The notes under the pieces: generated by a model
The model's input: only the letters and a program-made list of their open reading frames with translations
Told to the model about the DNA's origin: nothing
Database searches by the model: none
Translations under genes and position numbers: made by a program
Shown: in pieces, positions 1-7,880 of the stretch
Layout: each line of letters opens with the position of its first letter
Numbering within the stretch: the stretch's first letter is position 1
Source of the DNA: Sinosporangium siamense
GTDB lineage: Bacteria > Actinomycetota > Actinomycetes > Streptosporangiales > Streptosporangiaceae
Assembly (NCBI RefSeq): GCF_016863435.1
Contig: NZ_BOOW01000039.1
Location: 1 to 32,149, forward strand
Direction: 5' to 3'
Length of the DNA: 32,149 nucleotides

Positions 1-811
1 AGTTGTCGCGGATGATCGCTGTAGACAGCCTGTGGTGGTGGTCCCGCCGCGCGTCCGCCACGCGGGCGTGCGCCCTGGCCGCACGGGCGACGGCCTTGCT
101 GCGGTTGGCCGAGCCCTTCTCTTTCCGGGACAGCGCCCTCTGCGCCTTTTTCAGCCGGCGTTCGTAGCGGCGCAGAAACCTGGGGTTGTCGATCTTCCGG
201 CCGTTCGACAGGACCGCGAAGTGGGTCAGGCCCAGGTCGATGCCGACCTCGCCGCCCGTCTCCGGCAGCGGCTCCTCACCGGTTTCGACGACGAAGGAGG
301 CGAAGTACCGGCCGGATGCGTCCTTGATCACGGTCACGCTCGACGGCTCCGACGGCAGGTCCCTGGACCAGCGAACCCGCATAGCCCCGATCTTCGGCAG
401 GTGCAGCCCCCCGCCTGCCGTGATCTGGAATCGGGCGTTCCTGGTGAAGCGGATCGACTGTCGGCTGTCCTTGCGGGACCGGAACCGGGGCGGGGCGACC
501 TTCGGTCCTTTCCGCTTGCCGGACACCGAGTTGAAGAAGTTCCGGTAGGCGGTGCTCAGATCGGCGAGCGCCTGCTGCAGCACCACGGCGGACACCTCGG
601 CCAGCCAGGCCCGTTCCGGTGTCTTCTTCGCCACGGTGATGACTCGCTTGGACAGCTCCCCGTCTGAGAGGTACGGCAGACCGCCCGCGTGGGCGTCCCG
701 CCTCATGCGCAGTGCGTCGTTGAACACCGCACGGGCGCACCCGAACGCGCGGGCCAGCGCTTGACGCCGGCCAGGCGTCGGGTAGAGGCGGAAGTTGTAC
801 CGGAGCTGCAC
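1..811 (-). CDS. tnpB: IS605-type TnpB RNA-guided nuclease, 3' end outside window
   Basis: TnpB proteins are RuvC-like, RNA-guided DNA nucleases carried by IS200/IS605 and IS1341-type elements. Reading from the GTG at 811 gives 270 residues without a stop. The N-terminus (MQLRYNFRLYPTPGRRQ) and the segment CARAVFNDALRMRR are typical of the OrfB HTH region. Around residues 180-200 the RuvC-I motif GEVGIDLGLTHFAVL keeps the catalytic Asp. The last visible residues (DHHHRLSTAIIRDN) match the conserved segment before the second catalytic motif. The Glu motif, zinc finger and any omega-RNA region lie beyond the left edge. A TGA two codons upstream of the GTG limits the choice of start. No TnpA transposase is visible, so this may be an autonomous tnpB-only element or a domesticated copy. 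Frame and codon use are intact throughout the visible part. Confidence 0.9.
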   Translation of the reverse strand, partial: MQLRYNFRLYPTPGRRQALARAFGCARAVFNDALRMRRDAHAGGLPYLSDGELSKRVITVAKKTPERAWLAEVSAVVLQQALADLSTAYRNFFNSVSGKRKGPKVAPPRFRSRKDSRQSIRFTRNARFQITAGGGLHLPKIGAMRVRWSRDLPSEPSSVTVIKDASGRYFASFVVETGEEPLPETGGEVGIDLGLTHFAVLSNGRKIDNPRFLRRYERRLKKAQRALSRKEKGSANRSKAVARAARAHARVADARRDHHHRLSTAIIRDN

Positions 812-817
812 AGATCA

Positions 818-857
818 ATTGTACATCCGCGTACATGAAAGTGCGTCCGCGTACACT
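818..857. promoter_or_regulatory. Divergent promoter region with GTACA repeats
   Basis: The 53 bp between the tnpB GTG (811, minus) and the antitoxin GTG (865, plus) holds three GTACA words at 821-825, 831-835 and 851-855. The 10-mer TCCGCGTACA occurs exactly twice, at 826-835 and 846-855. On the minus strand TACAAT (823-818) ends six bases before the tnpB GTG. On the plus strand TACACT (852-857) ends seven bases before the antitoxin GTG. Both fit actinobacterial -10 boxes for leaderless mRNAs. No good -35 is visible on either strand. The repeats could be operators for the antitoxin protein, which is an inference from Phd-family autoregulation. Confidence 0.55.
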
Positions 858-864
858 GGCCTGT

Positions 865-1038
865 GTGGAGTCCGAGGAGATGAGCGTCGCCGACGCTCGC
901 AAGCTGTTCGCCGAGGTCCTCAACGAGGCCGCTGTCCGGGGGCGCATCACCTATATCACCAACCGGGGCCGCAGGATTGCCGCCGTAGTGCCGGTGCCGC
1001 TCGCCGAAGCCGCCGAGCAGACGCAGGATGAACGCTGA
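865..1038 (+). CDS. Phd/YefM-family antitoxin-like protein
   Basis: This 57-residue protein resembles the DNA-binding N-terminal half of Phd/YefM antitoxins. The segment MSVADARKLFAEVLNEA followed by ITYITNRGRRIAAVVPV matches the family pattern (S-x-x-x-A-R-x-x-F-x-x-L-x-N, then I-T-x-x-G-R-x-x-A-x-x-V-P). In the family this part dimerises and represses its own promoter, while a C-terminal tail neutralises the toxin. Here the tail is very short (LAEAAEQTQDER) and no RelE, Doc or PIN toxin gene follows. The GTG at 865 is chosen because TACACT lies just upstream as a leaderless promoter. An ATG at 880, directly behind GAGGAG, is an alternative start. It is divergent from tnpB and shares its promoter region, so it may regulate tnpB rather than a toxin; that is inference. 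Confidence 0.7.
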   Translation: MESEEMSVADARKLFAEVLNEAAVRGRITYITNRGRRIAAVVPVPLAEAAEQTQDER

Positions 1039-1041
1039 CCA

Positions 1042-1383
1042 TCAGGCGCGCTCAGGCCTGGCGGCCCTCCCGCGCGGGCCTTCGCCCCGGGTCTGAAGGC
1101 CAGAGCGCTGACCCGCATACCGGTAGCTGAAGGCGGCGAAGGTTGCGCCGATGATCAGAGCGTTGGTGCCGAACGCGAACCAGAGGCCGAGGCAGGCGAA
1201 AACGCGGGCCTCGTCGCGGAGGCGGCCGCCCTGCTCGTCGGTGCAGGGGAGGGCGGGGGCTCCAATCAAGGTGGCGGCAGCGGCGGCGACGGTGAGGCCG
1301 GTGATCGTCTTGCTCGCCCATGACGGTGGACGTCGGCAGGCCCACTCCAGGGTTTTGCGTCGATCAGTGTAAAACGCGCGCAT
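1042..1383 (-). CDS. Small two-TM hypothetical membrane protein
   Basis: I do not recognise a family. The frame encodes up to 113 residues with two hydrophobic stretches, one near residues 27-46 (ITGLTVAAAAATLIGAPAL) and one near residues 65-87 (FACLGLWFAFGTNALIIGATF), ending in a basic tail. Third codon positions from about residue 25 onward are strongly GC, as expected of a real gene in this genome. The first 22 codons are less biased and no clear ribosome site precedes the ATG at 1383, so the true start is uncertain. It lies 43 bp behind the TetR gene on the same strand and may be read with it. Its stop is only 3 bp from the convergent antitoxin gene. Confidence 0.5.
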   Translation of the reverse strand: MRAFYTDRRKTLEWACRRPPSWASKTITGLTVAAAAATLIGAPALPCTDEQGGRLRDEARVFACLGLWFAFGTNALIIGATFAAFSYRYAGQRSGLQTRGEGPRGRAARPERA

Positions 1384-1426
1384 GGGAACGTGCCTCTACG
1401 CGGAGGCGTCGGTTTTCAGTCGGTTT

Positions 1427-2023
1427 TCAGCGAGTGAGGGCGTCCATGGCGGTCTCGGCCACCGCCTCCAGGTCGGCGCGTCCGGCGCCGCCCCGGGCGG
1501 CCACGCGGATGCCGGCGATCACGGAGTTGACATATCTGGCCAGGTCGGCCGGGTCGCGGCGGGAGGTGATGTCGCCGGCGGCGCGTCCCGCCCCGATGAC
1601 CACCTGCAGTGCGCTGAGCCGGTGCCGCAGGTCGCGGTCGAGCAGTGCGGCGATCTCGGGGTCGCGCCCGGCGAGCTCGACCGTGGTGTTCACGGTCAGG
1701 CAGCCCTGGTTTCGGTCCTCGTGGCGGTTGGCCCATTCGTCGGCGATGATCCTGCCGAACAACGCGCGGATCCGGTCGGCGGGGGAGCGGGTGTGATCGT
1801 CGAGGATCTCCGTCGCCGCGGCGGTGGTGGTCTCGATGTAGTGGGTGAGAGCGCGCTTGAACAGCTCGTGCTTGCTGTTGAAGGCGTTGTAAACACTGCT
1901 GCGGTCGAGGCCGAGCGTCTCGCACAGGTCGCGGGTCGAGGTGGCCTCATATCCCTTGCGCCAGAAGAGACGCATCGCGGTGTCGAGGGCAATGCCCTCG
2001 TCGAACGTCCTCGGTCGAGCCAT
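1427..2023 (-). CDS. TetR-family transcriptional regulator
   Basis: This is a 198-residue TetR-type repressor. The N-terminus MARPRTFDEGIALDTAMRLF and the helix-turn-helix segment TSTRDLCETLGLDRSSVYNAF followed by SKHELFKRAL match the family DNA-binding domain closely. The C-terminal part (TVNTTVELAGRDPEIAALL and later helices) resembles the ligand-binding domain of the AcuR/YjdC-like subgroup (TetR_C_16-type), but the ligand cannot be told. The ATG at 2023 is right for the family, and a promoter just upstream would make the mRNA leaderless. It follows the ECF42 gene on the same strand with its own promoter, so it is probably a separate unit. The next gene downstream is the small membrane protein, a possible target or companion. 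Confidence 0.9.
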   Translation of the reverse strand: MARPRTFDEGIALDTAMRLFWRKGYEATSTRDLCETLGLDRSSVYNAFNSKHELFKRALTHYIETTTAAATEILDDHTRSPADRIRALFGRIIADEWANRHEDRNQGCLTVNTTVELAGRDPEIAALLDRDLRHRLSALQVVIGAGRAAGDITSRRDPADLARYVNSVIAGIRVAARGGAGRADLEAVAETAMDALTR

Positions 2024-2030
2024 GCCCGAG

Positions 2031-2060
2031 ATCTTAACCGTTCTACACCGCTCGATGCAA
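2031..2060 (-). promoter_or_regulatory. Promoter of the TetR gene
   Basis: On the minus strand TTGCAT (2060-2055) and TAAGAT (2036-2031) are separated by 18 bp, a good vegetative-type promoter. The -10 box ends seven bases before the ATG at 2023, so transcription should begin at or next to the start codon (leaderless). Confidence 0.55.
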
Positions 2061-2076
2061 AACCTGTCCGGGAGGA

Positions 2077-3300
2077 TCAGGGGTCCGTGTCGGCGCGGCG
2101 GGAGAGTAGGAAGTCGCGTTCGGGGTCGGTGCCGACGAGGTCGAGGGCTCTGCCGTACCAGCGCACGGCCTCGTCGGTGCGGCCGAGGCGGCGGAGGAGT
2201 TCGGCGCGGGTGGCCGGGAGGAGGTGGTGGTGGGGGAGGGCGTCGTCCAGTCCTGCGAGGAGGGCGAGGCCGGCTTCGGGTCCTTCGGCCTCCGCCACGG
2301 CGACGGCGCGGTTCAGGCGGACCACGGCGGAGCCGGTGAGGTGTTCGAGGCCGGCGTAGAGCTTGGCGATGGACGACCAGTCGGTGTCGGCGGCGCTCGG
2401 GGCCGCGGTGTGTTCTGCGGCGATGGCGGCCTGGAGGAGGTAGGGGCCGGGGAAGTCGTCGGGGCCGGCGCGCCACGCGGTGCGGAAGAGGGCCAGGGCG
2501 CGGGCGATCTCGTCCCGGCGCCACCGGGAGCGGTCCTGCTCGGCGAGGGTGACGAGGTCGCCGGACGGGCCGGTACGGGCGTCGCGGCGGGCGTGGTGGA
2601 GCATCATGAGGGCCGTGAGGGCGTCGGTCTCGGCGTCGCCGGGCATGAGTTCGCGCACGATGGAGCCGAGGCGGATGGCCTCCTCCGCCAGTTCGTCGCG
2701 GATGAGCCGGTCGCCCGAGGTCGCCGCGTAGCCCTCGGTGAAGATCAGATAGACGACCGCCAGCACACCGTCGCGGCGGCGGGGGAGTTCGCCGCCCTCG
2801 GGCACGCGGTACGGAATTCCCGCCTGGGCGATCTTCTTCTTGGCCCGCGTGAGGCGGGCGGCCATGGTGCTCTCCGAGACGAGGAAGAGCCGGGCGATCT
2901 CCCTGGTCGTGAGGCCGCCGACGCAGCGGAGGGTGAGGGCGACGCGCGCCTCGTGGGCCAGGGCCGGGTGGCAGCAGGTGAAGATCAGGCGCAGGCGTTC
3001 GTCGCCGATGTCGTGGGCCGGGTCCTCGCCCTCGTCCACGATCAGCAGCGGGAGGCGGTTCCTGGCCGTGGCGTCGCGGCGGAGGCGGTCGATCGCCCGC
3101 CTCCGCGCCGCGGTGAGCAGCCATCCCGGTGGGTTGTCCGGTTCGCCCGCCGCCGGCCAGGTGGCGACGGCGGAGGCGAACGCGTCCTGCAGGGAGTCTT
3201 CCGCGAGGTCGAGGTCGCGCAGCTCGCCGGTCAGGCGGGCGAGCATACGGCCCCAGTGCTCCCTGTAGGCCCGTTCAACCGCACCGGGATGGCTGGGCAT
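2077..3300 (-). CDS. ECF42-group RNA polymerase sigma factor with C-terminal TPR-like extension
   Basis: The 407-residue protein is about twice the length of a minimal ECF sigma factor. Residues 1-75 form the region 2 core (VERAYREHWGRMLARLTGEL, then AEDSLQDAFASA and PPGWLLTAARRRAIDRLRR). Region 4 lies around residues 105-160, including the characteristic DERLRLIFTCCHPAL and the helix-turn-helix LTTREIARLFLVSESTMAARL. The remainder (RRRDGVLAVVYLIFTEGY onward, with repeated helical pairs such as AVRLNRAVAVAEAEGPEAGLALL) is the long C-terminal domain typical of ECF42. No anti-sigma factor is adjacent; the group is instead linked to DGPF/YCII proteins, two of which precede it here. The ATG at 3300 lies 11 bp after the upstream YCII stop. 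The gene is probably autoregulated through the promoter at 4064-4090. Confidence 0.93.
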   Translation of the reverse strand: MPSHPGAVERAYREHWGRMLARLTGELRDLDLAEDSLQDAFASAVATWPAAGEPDNPPGWLLTAARRRAIDRLRRDATARNRLPLLIVDEGEDPAHDIGDERLRLIFTCCHPALAHEARVALTLRCVGGLTTREIARLFLVSESTMAARLTRAKKKIAQAGIPYRVPEGGELPRRRDGVLAVVYLIFTEGYAATSGDRLIRDELAEEAIRLGSIVRELMPGDAETDALTALMMLHHARRDARTGPSGDLVTLAEQDRSRWRRDEIARALALFRTAWRAGPDDFPGPYLLQAAIAAEHTAAPSAADTDWSSIAKLYAGLEHLTGSAVVRLNRAVAVAEAEGPEAGLALLAGLDDALPHHHLLPATRAELLRRLGRTDEAVRWYGRALDLVGTDPERDFLLSRRADTDP

Positions 3301-3311
3301 GTGGGCCCCTG

Positions 3312-3659
3312 TCAACAGGTGGCGTCCACGATGGGGCGTACTTCGACGATGTCCTCCGGGCACGCCTTGGCGAACTCGATGGCCTGGTCGAGGTCCCTGG
3401 CGTGTACGAGGTAGTAGCCGCCGAACTGCTCGGGGGTCTCCGCGAACGGGCCGGGTGTTCTCTCGGCGGTGGCGGCGTCGTTTCCGCGGACCACCAGGGT
3501 GGCGGCGCTGGGGGCGAAGGCGCGGGCGTCGATCAGGACCCCGCGTTCTGTGAGCATCGCCGCGTAGGCGGCGTGATCCTCCGCGGCCCGCCGCGCCTGC
3601 TCGGGGCCGACGTCCTGCCGGGCCTTCTCCTCGACGTACATCATCAGCATGTATTTCAT
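3312..3659 (-). CDS. YCII-related (DGPF) domain protein
   Basis: This 115-residue protein starts MKYMLMMYVEE and contains PGPFAETPEQFGGYYLVHARDLDQAIEFAKACP and a closing VEVRPIV, the pattern of the DGPF/YCII family found with ECF42 sigma factors. These are small ferredoxin-like-fold proteins; a catalytic His-Asp pair is known in the founding YCII proteins, but the role of DGPF members is not established. The motif here is PGPF rather than DGPF. It lies 21 bp downstream of a second YCII gene and 11 bp upstream of the sigma factor, so the three form an operon read from the promoter at 4064-4090. The two paralogues may act as a pair or heterodimer; that is inference. Confidence 0.9.
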   Translation of the reverse strand: MKYMLMMYVEEKARQDVGPEQARRAAEDHAAYAAMLTERGVLIDARAFAPSAATLVVRGNDAATAERTPGPFAETPEQFGGYYLVHARDLDQAIEFAKACPEDIVEVRPIVDATC

Positions 3660-3680
3660 GGTCTATCGCTTTCTGCGGGC

Positions 3681-4019
3681 TCAGCGTTCGACGATCGGGC
3701 GGATTTCCACGTTCGTGGAAGGACACGCCGCCGCGAACTCGACCGCCTCGTCCAGATCGGCCGCCTCCACGATGACGTAGCCGCCGATCTGCTCCACGGT
3801 CTCGGCGTAGGGCCCGTCGGTGATGACGTAGCCGTCCCCCTGCTTCCGCACCGTCGTCGCGATTCCGGACGGAGCCAGTTCCTCGCCCCCGAGGGCGGCT
3901 TCGCGCTCGTTGAGCAGTCTCTCGAAGCGTCCCCAGCGTTCGTAGACCGCGGCCTGCTCCTCGGGGTTCGCCTCTGCCCACTCCGCTTCGTCGCCGAAGG
4001 CGAGCAGTGCGTATTTCAT
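3681..4019 (-). CDS. YCII-related (DGPF) domain protein
   Basis: This 112-residue protein is the first gene of the ECF42 operon. It begins MKYALLAFGDEAEWAEANPEE and carries the intact family motif DGPYAETVEQIGGYVIVEAADLDEAVEFAAACP, followed by VEIRPIVER. It is a paralogue of the next gene but clearly diverged from it. The ATG at 4019 is chosen because the family starts with MKY and AGAGG lies about nine bases upstream; the frame is open further upstream but would then run over the promoter and the divergent GNAT gene. Known members are genetic partners of ECF42 sigma factors and may modulate them or be their main targets. Function in the cell is not established. Confidence 0.9.
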   Translation of the reverse strand: MKYALLAFGDEAEWAEANPEEQAAVYERWGRFERLLNEREAALGGEELAPSGIATTVRKQGDGYVITDGPYAETVEQIGGYVIVEAADLDEAVEFAAACPSTNVEIRPIVER

Positions 4020-4063
4020 GATCGGAACCTCTATCTTCAGGTTGTTCTGTCTTGCATCCTTAT

Positions 4064-4090
4064 GACGGGCGACTCGACGGCAAATCGACA
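4064..4090 (-). promoter_or_regulatory. ECF42-type autoregulatory promoter
   Basis: On the minus strand TGTCGA (4090-4085) is followed after exactly 17 bp by CGTC (4067-4064). This agrees with the -35 TGTCGA and -10 CGA/TC motif reported for ECF42 sigma factors, as I recall it. It lies about 45 bp upstream of the first YCII ATG (4019) and would drive the YCII-YCII-sigma operon. Confidence 0.75.
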
Positions 4091-4109
4091 AATCGATGGA
4101 TGGTGTGGT

Positions 4110-4670
4110 GTGACGCTCGTCACAGATCGGCTGATCCTGCGCCGCTGGACCGACGCCGACAGGGAACCCTTCGCGGCACTGTGCGCCGATCCCGAGGTAA
4201 TGGAGTTCTTCCCCTCGCTCATGGACCGCACACAATGCGACACGATGGTCGACCGGATCATGCTGCGGACCGAGGAGCTCGGCTACGGGCTGTGGGCGAT
4301 GGAGCTCCGCGCCACGGGGGAGTTCGTGGGCTTCACCGGGCTGGCCGTCCCGTCGTTCGAGGCCCACTTCACCCCCGCGGTGGAGGTCGGCTGGCGGCTC
4401 GCCCGCAGCGCCTGGGGATACGGCTATGCCACCGAGGCCGCGATCGCCTCGCTCGACGATGGGTTCACCCGGCTGGGGCTGGAGTCGGTGGTGTCGATGA
4501 CCTATGTGCACAACGGGCGCTCGCGGGCGGTGATGGAACGGCTTGGCATGAGGCGCGATGAGGCCGGCGACTTCGACCACCCGCTTGTCCCGGAGGGGAA
4601 TCCGGTCCGGCCCCATGTCCTTTACCGGCTCACGGCGGCGGAGTGGGCGGCCCGGGGGACGTCCCCCTGA
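4110..4670 (+). CDS. GNAT-family N-acetyltransferase (RimJ/RimL-like)
   Basis: The 186-residue protein has the Acetyltransf_3 layout: LVTDRLILRRWTDADREPFAAL at the N-terminus, GFTGLAVP and VEVGWRLARSAWGYGYATEA as the acetyl-CoA binding motif A region (residues 90-115), and MTYVHNGRSRAVMERLGMR near residue 140. This group acetylates amino groups of proteins, amino acids or small molecules; the substrate cannot be read from sequence. The GTG at 4110 directly precedes the conserved LVTDRLILR start, with a weak GGATGG upstream. The gene is divergent from the ECF42 operon, and the ECF42 promoter lies between them. It ends 9 bp before the convergent ABC permease gene. Confidence 0.88.
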   Translation: MTLVTDRLILRRWTDADREPFAALCADPEVMEFFPSLMDRTQCDTMVDRIMLRTEELGYGLWAMELRATGEFVGFTGLAVPSFEAHFTPAVEVGWRLARSAWGYGYATEAAIASLDDGFTRLGLESVVSMTYVHNGRSRAVMERLGMRRDEAGDFDHPLVPEGNPVRPHVLYRLTAAEWAARGTSP

Positions 4671-4679
4671 GGCCGCATC

Positions 4680-6257
4680 TCAGCCGACGTCACGCCGGCG
4701 GAAGCCGTACAACCCGGCTGCCGTCAGGGCGGCGGCGACGGCGGTGAGCACCACCAGGGGGAGTGCCGACACCTCGCCGCCGGGGAGTTTCGGCAGGTGG
4801 CTGAAGGGTGACAGGTCGAGCAGCGGCTGCGGCAGGTCCAGCACCGCGCCCACCTGGCCGAACAGCAGGAACACCGCCAGCGCCGCCCACGAGACCCCGA
4901 CCAGCCGCGGGGCCAGGCCGAACAGCGCGATCGCCAGCGCCGCCAGAGTCCATACGGCGGGGAGTTGCGCGAGCGTCGCCCCCACCAGACGCGGGACGTG
5001 ACCGAAGAGGTCGCCGACGGTGGCGCCATATGCGACCCCCACGCACACCCCCAGAACCACCAGCGTCACCGCCGGTCCGAGCAGCGCGAACACCAGGTGG
5101 CTCGCCGCCCAGCCGACCCGGCTCACCGCGGTGGCGAGGAGCGGCTCCCCGCGCTGCGCCACCTCCTCGGCGCGGACCCGCAACGCGGCTTGTACGGCAT
5201 AGCCCGCCACCCCGATGCCGAAGATGCCGACCAGCCCCGCCAGAAAGACATCCGACATATCCGTCGTGCCGCCCAACGCGACCATGATGGCCATCAGCTG
5301 GGAGTTGCCAGCCATGGTGTCGGTGGCGGCCTTCGTCGCGGCCCCTGTGACGGCGCCGAACAACCCGACGCCCACGCACCACGCCGCCAGCGTGCCCCGA
5401 TGCAGCCGCCACGCGAGGGCGAACGCCGAGGTGAGACCGGCCGCGGCGCCCGCGGGCCCGAGGCGCGGCGGCAGCAGGCCTCCTGCCACATCACGCCGGT
5501 CCGCCAGCACGTAAGCGACGGCGGTCAAAAGCACGGTGACCGCGCACGACAGGACGAGTGGCCACCACACCTCACCCGCGAACGGGCGCATCCGCTGCCC
5601 CCATGCGATCGGCGACAACCACGACAACCAGGCCGTGCCGGTCGAGTCGCCCGCCATCCGCAGCAGGAACGCCAGGCCGAGCGCCGAAAGCGCGAAGCCC
5701 CTGGCGCCGCCGGCCCCCTCGGTGAGCTGCGCGGCGACCGCCGCCACCGCGGCGAACACCAGCCCGAGGGCGGCGTAGCCGGACCCCAGGGCGAGTGCTC
5801 CCGCCACCGGGTGGCCCTGGGAGACGAACGACAGCGCGAGGATCACCCCGGCCGCCAGATTGGCTCCCGCCGTCACCACCAGCGCGGCGGTCAGGCCGGC
5901 GTGCCTGCCGAGTACGGCGGAGCCGAGGAGTTCGCGCCTGCCGGTCTCCTCCTCGACGCGGGTGTGCCTGATCACGGTGAGCAGGCTGGCGAGGGCCAGG
6001 ATCACGGGGGTGAAGCCCGCCCGCCACGTGCCCATCGCGGCGGCGTTCCAGTGGGTGATCGGGCCGTAGAGCGACTGCAGCGCCGGGTTGGCGCCGAAGG
6101 ACTCGGCGAAGCGGCGCAACTCCTGTTCACCGGTGTAGAGCTCGGCGATGGCCGAGGTCTGGGTGATCGGGAGCACGGCGATCACCACCACCCACAGGGG
6201 GATGATCAGCCGGTCTCTACGCAGAACGAGGCGGACGAGAGCACCCGTGCCGTTCAT
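4680..6257 (-). CDS. ABC-2 type exporter permease
   Basis: This 525-residue, highly hydrophobic protein has about twelve predicted membrane segments arranged as two six-helix halves. It resembles the TnrB3-like permeases annotated as exporters of polyketide antibiotics (COG3559). Recognisable parts are [22 protein letters not shown] at the N-terminus, the cytoplasmic [22 protein letters not shown] near residue 100, and the repeated [19 protein letters not shown] in the second half. It would form the channel of a drug or lipid exporter powered by the adjacent ATPase. The ATG at 6257 overlaps the ATPase stop in ATGA, indicating translational coupling. The substrate is unknown; the TetR gene upstream suggests induction by a small molecule. 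Confidence 0.9.
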   Translation of the reverse strand: MNGTGALVRLVLRRDRLIIPLWVVVIAVLPITQTSAIAELYTGEQELRRFAESFGANPALQSLYGPITHWNAAAMGTWRAGFTPVILALASLLTVIRHTRVEEETGRRELLGSAVLGRHAGLTAALVVTAGANLAAGVILALSFVSQGHPVAGALALGSGYAALGLVFAAVAAVAAQLTEGAGGARGFALSALGLAFLLRMAGDSTGTAWLSWLSPIAWGQRMRPFAGEVWWPLVLSCAVTVLLTAVAYVLADRRDVAGGLLPPRLGPAGAAAGLTSAFALAWRLHRGTLAAWCVGVGLFGAVTGAATKAATDTMAGNSQLMAIMVALGGTTDMSDVFLAGLVGIFGIGVAGYAVQAALRVRAEEVAQRGEPLLATAVSRVGWAASHLVFALLGPAVTLVVLGVCVGVAYGATVGDLFGHVPRLVGATLAQLPAVWTLAALAIALFGLAPRLVGVSWAALAVFLLFGQVGAVLDLPQPLLDLSPFSHLPKLPGGEVSALPLVVLTAVAAALTAAGLYGFRRRDVG

Positions 6258-7174
6258 CGGACCGGCTCTTCCCGGCTCTCGCCGTACCCGTCATGGTCGG
6301 GTGTGCTCCGGTAATGCCGCATGAACAGCTCCTCCAGCGTCGGCGGGCGGCTCGTGAGCGAGAGCACGCCGCGGGCCAGCAGGTGGCGCAGCGCCTCGTC
6401 GAGCCTGTCGCCGTCGACCTCGAACGACACGCGGGTGCCGTCGACGCGCAGGTTGTGCACGCCGTCCATGTCGCCCGGCGGGGCGGCGAGCTCGGCGCTG
6501 ATGGAGGTGCGGGTGAGGTGGCGCAGCTCGGCCAGCGTGCCCGTCTCGACGGTGCGGCCGTCGCGGACGATGCTGACCCGGTCGCAGAGCTTCTCGACCT
6601 CGGCGAGGATGTGGCTGGACAGCAGGATCGTGCGCCCCTGCCCGCGGGCCTCGGCCACACACTCGGTGAACACCGCCTCCATCAGCGGGTCCAGGCCGGA
6701 GGTCGGCTCGTCCAGCAGGAGGAGTTCCACGTCGGAGGCGAGGGCGGCCACGAGGGCGACCTTCTGCCGGTTGCCCTTGGAGTAGGCGCGGCCCTTCTTG
6801 CGGGGGTCCAGGGCGAACCGCTCGATCAGGTCGTTCTTCCGCGTCCGGTTCAGTCCTCCGCGCAGGCGGCCGAGCAGGTCGATGACCTCGCCGCCGGACA
6901 GAGCAGGCCACAGGGTGACGTCGCCCGGCACGTAGGCCAGGCGGCGGTGGAGCTCGACGGCGTCCTTCCAGGGATCGCCGCCGAGCAGGCGGACCTCGCC
7001 GGCGTCGGCCCGCAGCAGGCCGAGCAGCACGCGGATGGTGGTCGACTTGCCCGCGCCGTTCGGGCCGAGGAAGCCGTGCACCTCGCCGGGCTGGACGGCT
7101 AAGTCGAGTCCGTCCAGCGCACGTGTCCGGCCGAACGTCTTCGTCAGGCCGGACACGGAAATCACATCACTCAT
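6254..7174 (-). CDS. ABC transporter ATP-binding protein (DrrA-like)
   Basis: The 306-residue protein is a complete ABC ATPase. Walker A is GPNGAGKST (residues 37-45), the signature is the DrrA-type variant YSKGNRQKV (residues 131-139), Walker B with the catalytic Glu is LLLLDEP (residues 151-157) and the switch His is in [12 protein letters not shown] near residue 188. A C-terminal extension of about 90 residues is typical of drug-export ATPases of this class. It overlaps the permease by 4 bp. GGAGG lies one base before the ATG at 7174 and ten bases before an in-frame GTG at 7165, so translation may begin at the latter ([12 protein letters not shown]). The gene lies 63 bp behind the TetR gene on the same strand and is probably regulated by it. 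Confidence 0.95.
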   Translation of the reverse strand: MSDVISVSGLTKTFGRTRALDGLDLAVQPGEVHGFLGPNGAGKSTTIRVLLGLLRADAGEVRLLGGDPWKDAVELHRRLAYVPGDVTLWPALSGGEVIDLLGRLRGGLNRTRKNDLIERFALDPRKKGRAYSKGNRQKVALVAALASDVELLLLDEPTSGLDPLMEAVFTECVAEARGQGRTILLSSHILAEVEKLCDRVSIVRDGRTVETGTLAELRHLTRTSISAELAAPPGDMDGVHNLRVDGTRVSFEVDGDRLDEALRHLLARGVLSLTSRPPTLEELFMRHYRSTPDHDGYGESREEPVR

Positions 7175-7237
7175 GCCTCCGGACTTTACGGACGCTTCAG
7201 ATGCTGATGAAAGTGGTAAACACGCATTCTTGACGCC

Positions 7238-7816
7238 TCAAATTCGAGCGCTCCCGGTGCGAAGGCCTGCGAAGACGATCGCCAGGGTTCGGCGTCGCAG
7301 ATCGGGCCCCCACCCGGCCTGAAGAGCGGCCTGGCACAGCCCGGCGAGCAGGGCCGTCACCTCGTCCGGCCGGATCTCCGCGCGCACCGCGCCGGCCCGC
7401 TGCGCGAGGCCGAGCAGCGTCTCGATCGCCCCTTGGAGGTGGGCCACGGCCTTGGCCGTCTCCACCTCGACCCCGCTGTCCGCCAGCAGGCCGGCGACGG
7501 TTCTTTTGGCCGCCGCCTCCTCGACCACGCGGGTGACGAAGGTGAACAGCGCCTCGGCCGGGTCGCCGCCCTCGGCCAGGTCGGCGGCCTCGGCGGTGAG
7601 TCCGTCCACGAGCCGCTTGAGGATCGTGCCCAAGAGGTCCGACTTGGTGGGGAAATGCCGGAAGACGGTGCCGATCGCGACACCGGCCCGCGCGGCGACC
7701 TCCTCGGTGGACGCGGAGGCGCCGTGCTCGGCGAACACGGCCTCGGCGGCGATGATGATGCGTTCCCGGTTGCGGCGGGCGTCGGCGCGCAGCGGCGCCG
7801 GGTTTATGGGGGCCAT
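7238..7816 (-). CDS. TetR-family repressor of exporter and SnoaL-like gene
   Basis: The 192-residue protein has a classic TetR DNA-binding domain: ADARRNRERIIIAAEAVFAEHG followed by STEEVAARAGVAIGTVFRHFPTKSDLL (residues 10-60). The C-terminal domain (residues 70-190) is of the SMCO4-like/TetR_C_33-type drug-responsive class by appearance. The ATG at 7816 has GGAG five bases upstream. The divergent intergenic region contains two matching 16-bp palindromes that are the likely operators. The ABC exporter genes follow on the same strand, so the regulator probably controls the exporter, the SnoaL-like gene and itself. Confidence 0.92.
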   Translation of the reverse strand: MAPINPAPLRADARRNRERIIIAAEAVFAEHGASASTEEVAARAGVAIGTVFRHFPTKSDLLGTILKRLVDGLTAEAADLAEGGDPAEALFTFVTRVVEEAAAKRTVAGLLADSGVEVETAKAVAHLQGAIETLLGLAQRAGAVRAEIRPDEVTALLAGLCQAALQAGWGPDLRRRTLAIVFAGLRTGSARI

Positions 7817-7826
7817 CGTGCTCCGT

Positions 7827-7856
7827 TTGACAACATGAGTGGAGACTCATTATTTT
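7827..7856 (+). promoter_or_regulatory. Candidate promoter of the SnoaL-like gene
   Basis: TTGACA at 7827-7832 is followed after 18 bp by TATTTT at 7851-7856. The first palindromic operator lies entirely in the spacer, the usual position for repression by a TetR protein. The start codon is 56 bp downstream of the -10 box. Confidence 0.5.
7835..7850. promoter_or_regulatory. TetR operator 1 (palindrome)
   Basis: ATGAGT-GGAG-ACTCAT is a perfect 6+6 inverted repeat with a 4-bp centre. It matches operator 2 in arm sequence except for the outermost pair, and the two centres are 30 bp apart, about three helical turns. Confidence 0.7.
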
Positions 7857-7864
7857 TCTCGATC

Positions 7865-7880
7865 GTGAGTCCTCACTCAC
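7865..7880. promoter_or_regulatory. TetR operator 2 (palindrome)
   Basis: GTGAGT-CCTC-ACTCAC is a perfect 6+6 inverted repeat. Together with operator 1 it gives the consensus RTGAGT-N4-ACTCAY. It lies between the -10 region and the start of the SnoaL-like gene, and upstream of the divergent TetR gene. Confidence 0.7.

Noticed and set aside
1427-3124. A 565-residue minus frame joining an Arg/Pro-rich part to the TetR protein.
   Set aside because: The upstream part is an out-of-frame shadow of the ECF42 gene; the TetR protein has its own ATG, promoter and family-typical start at 2023.
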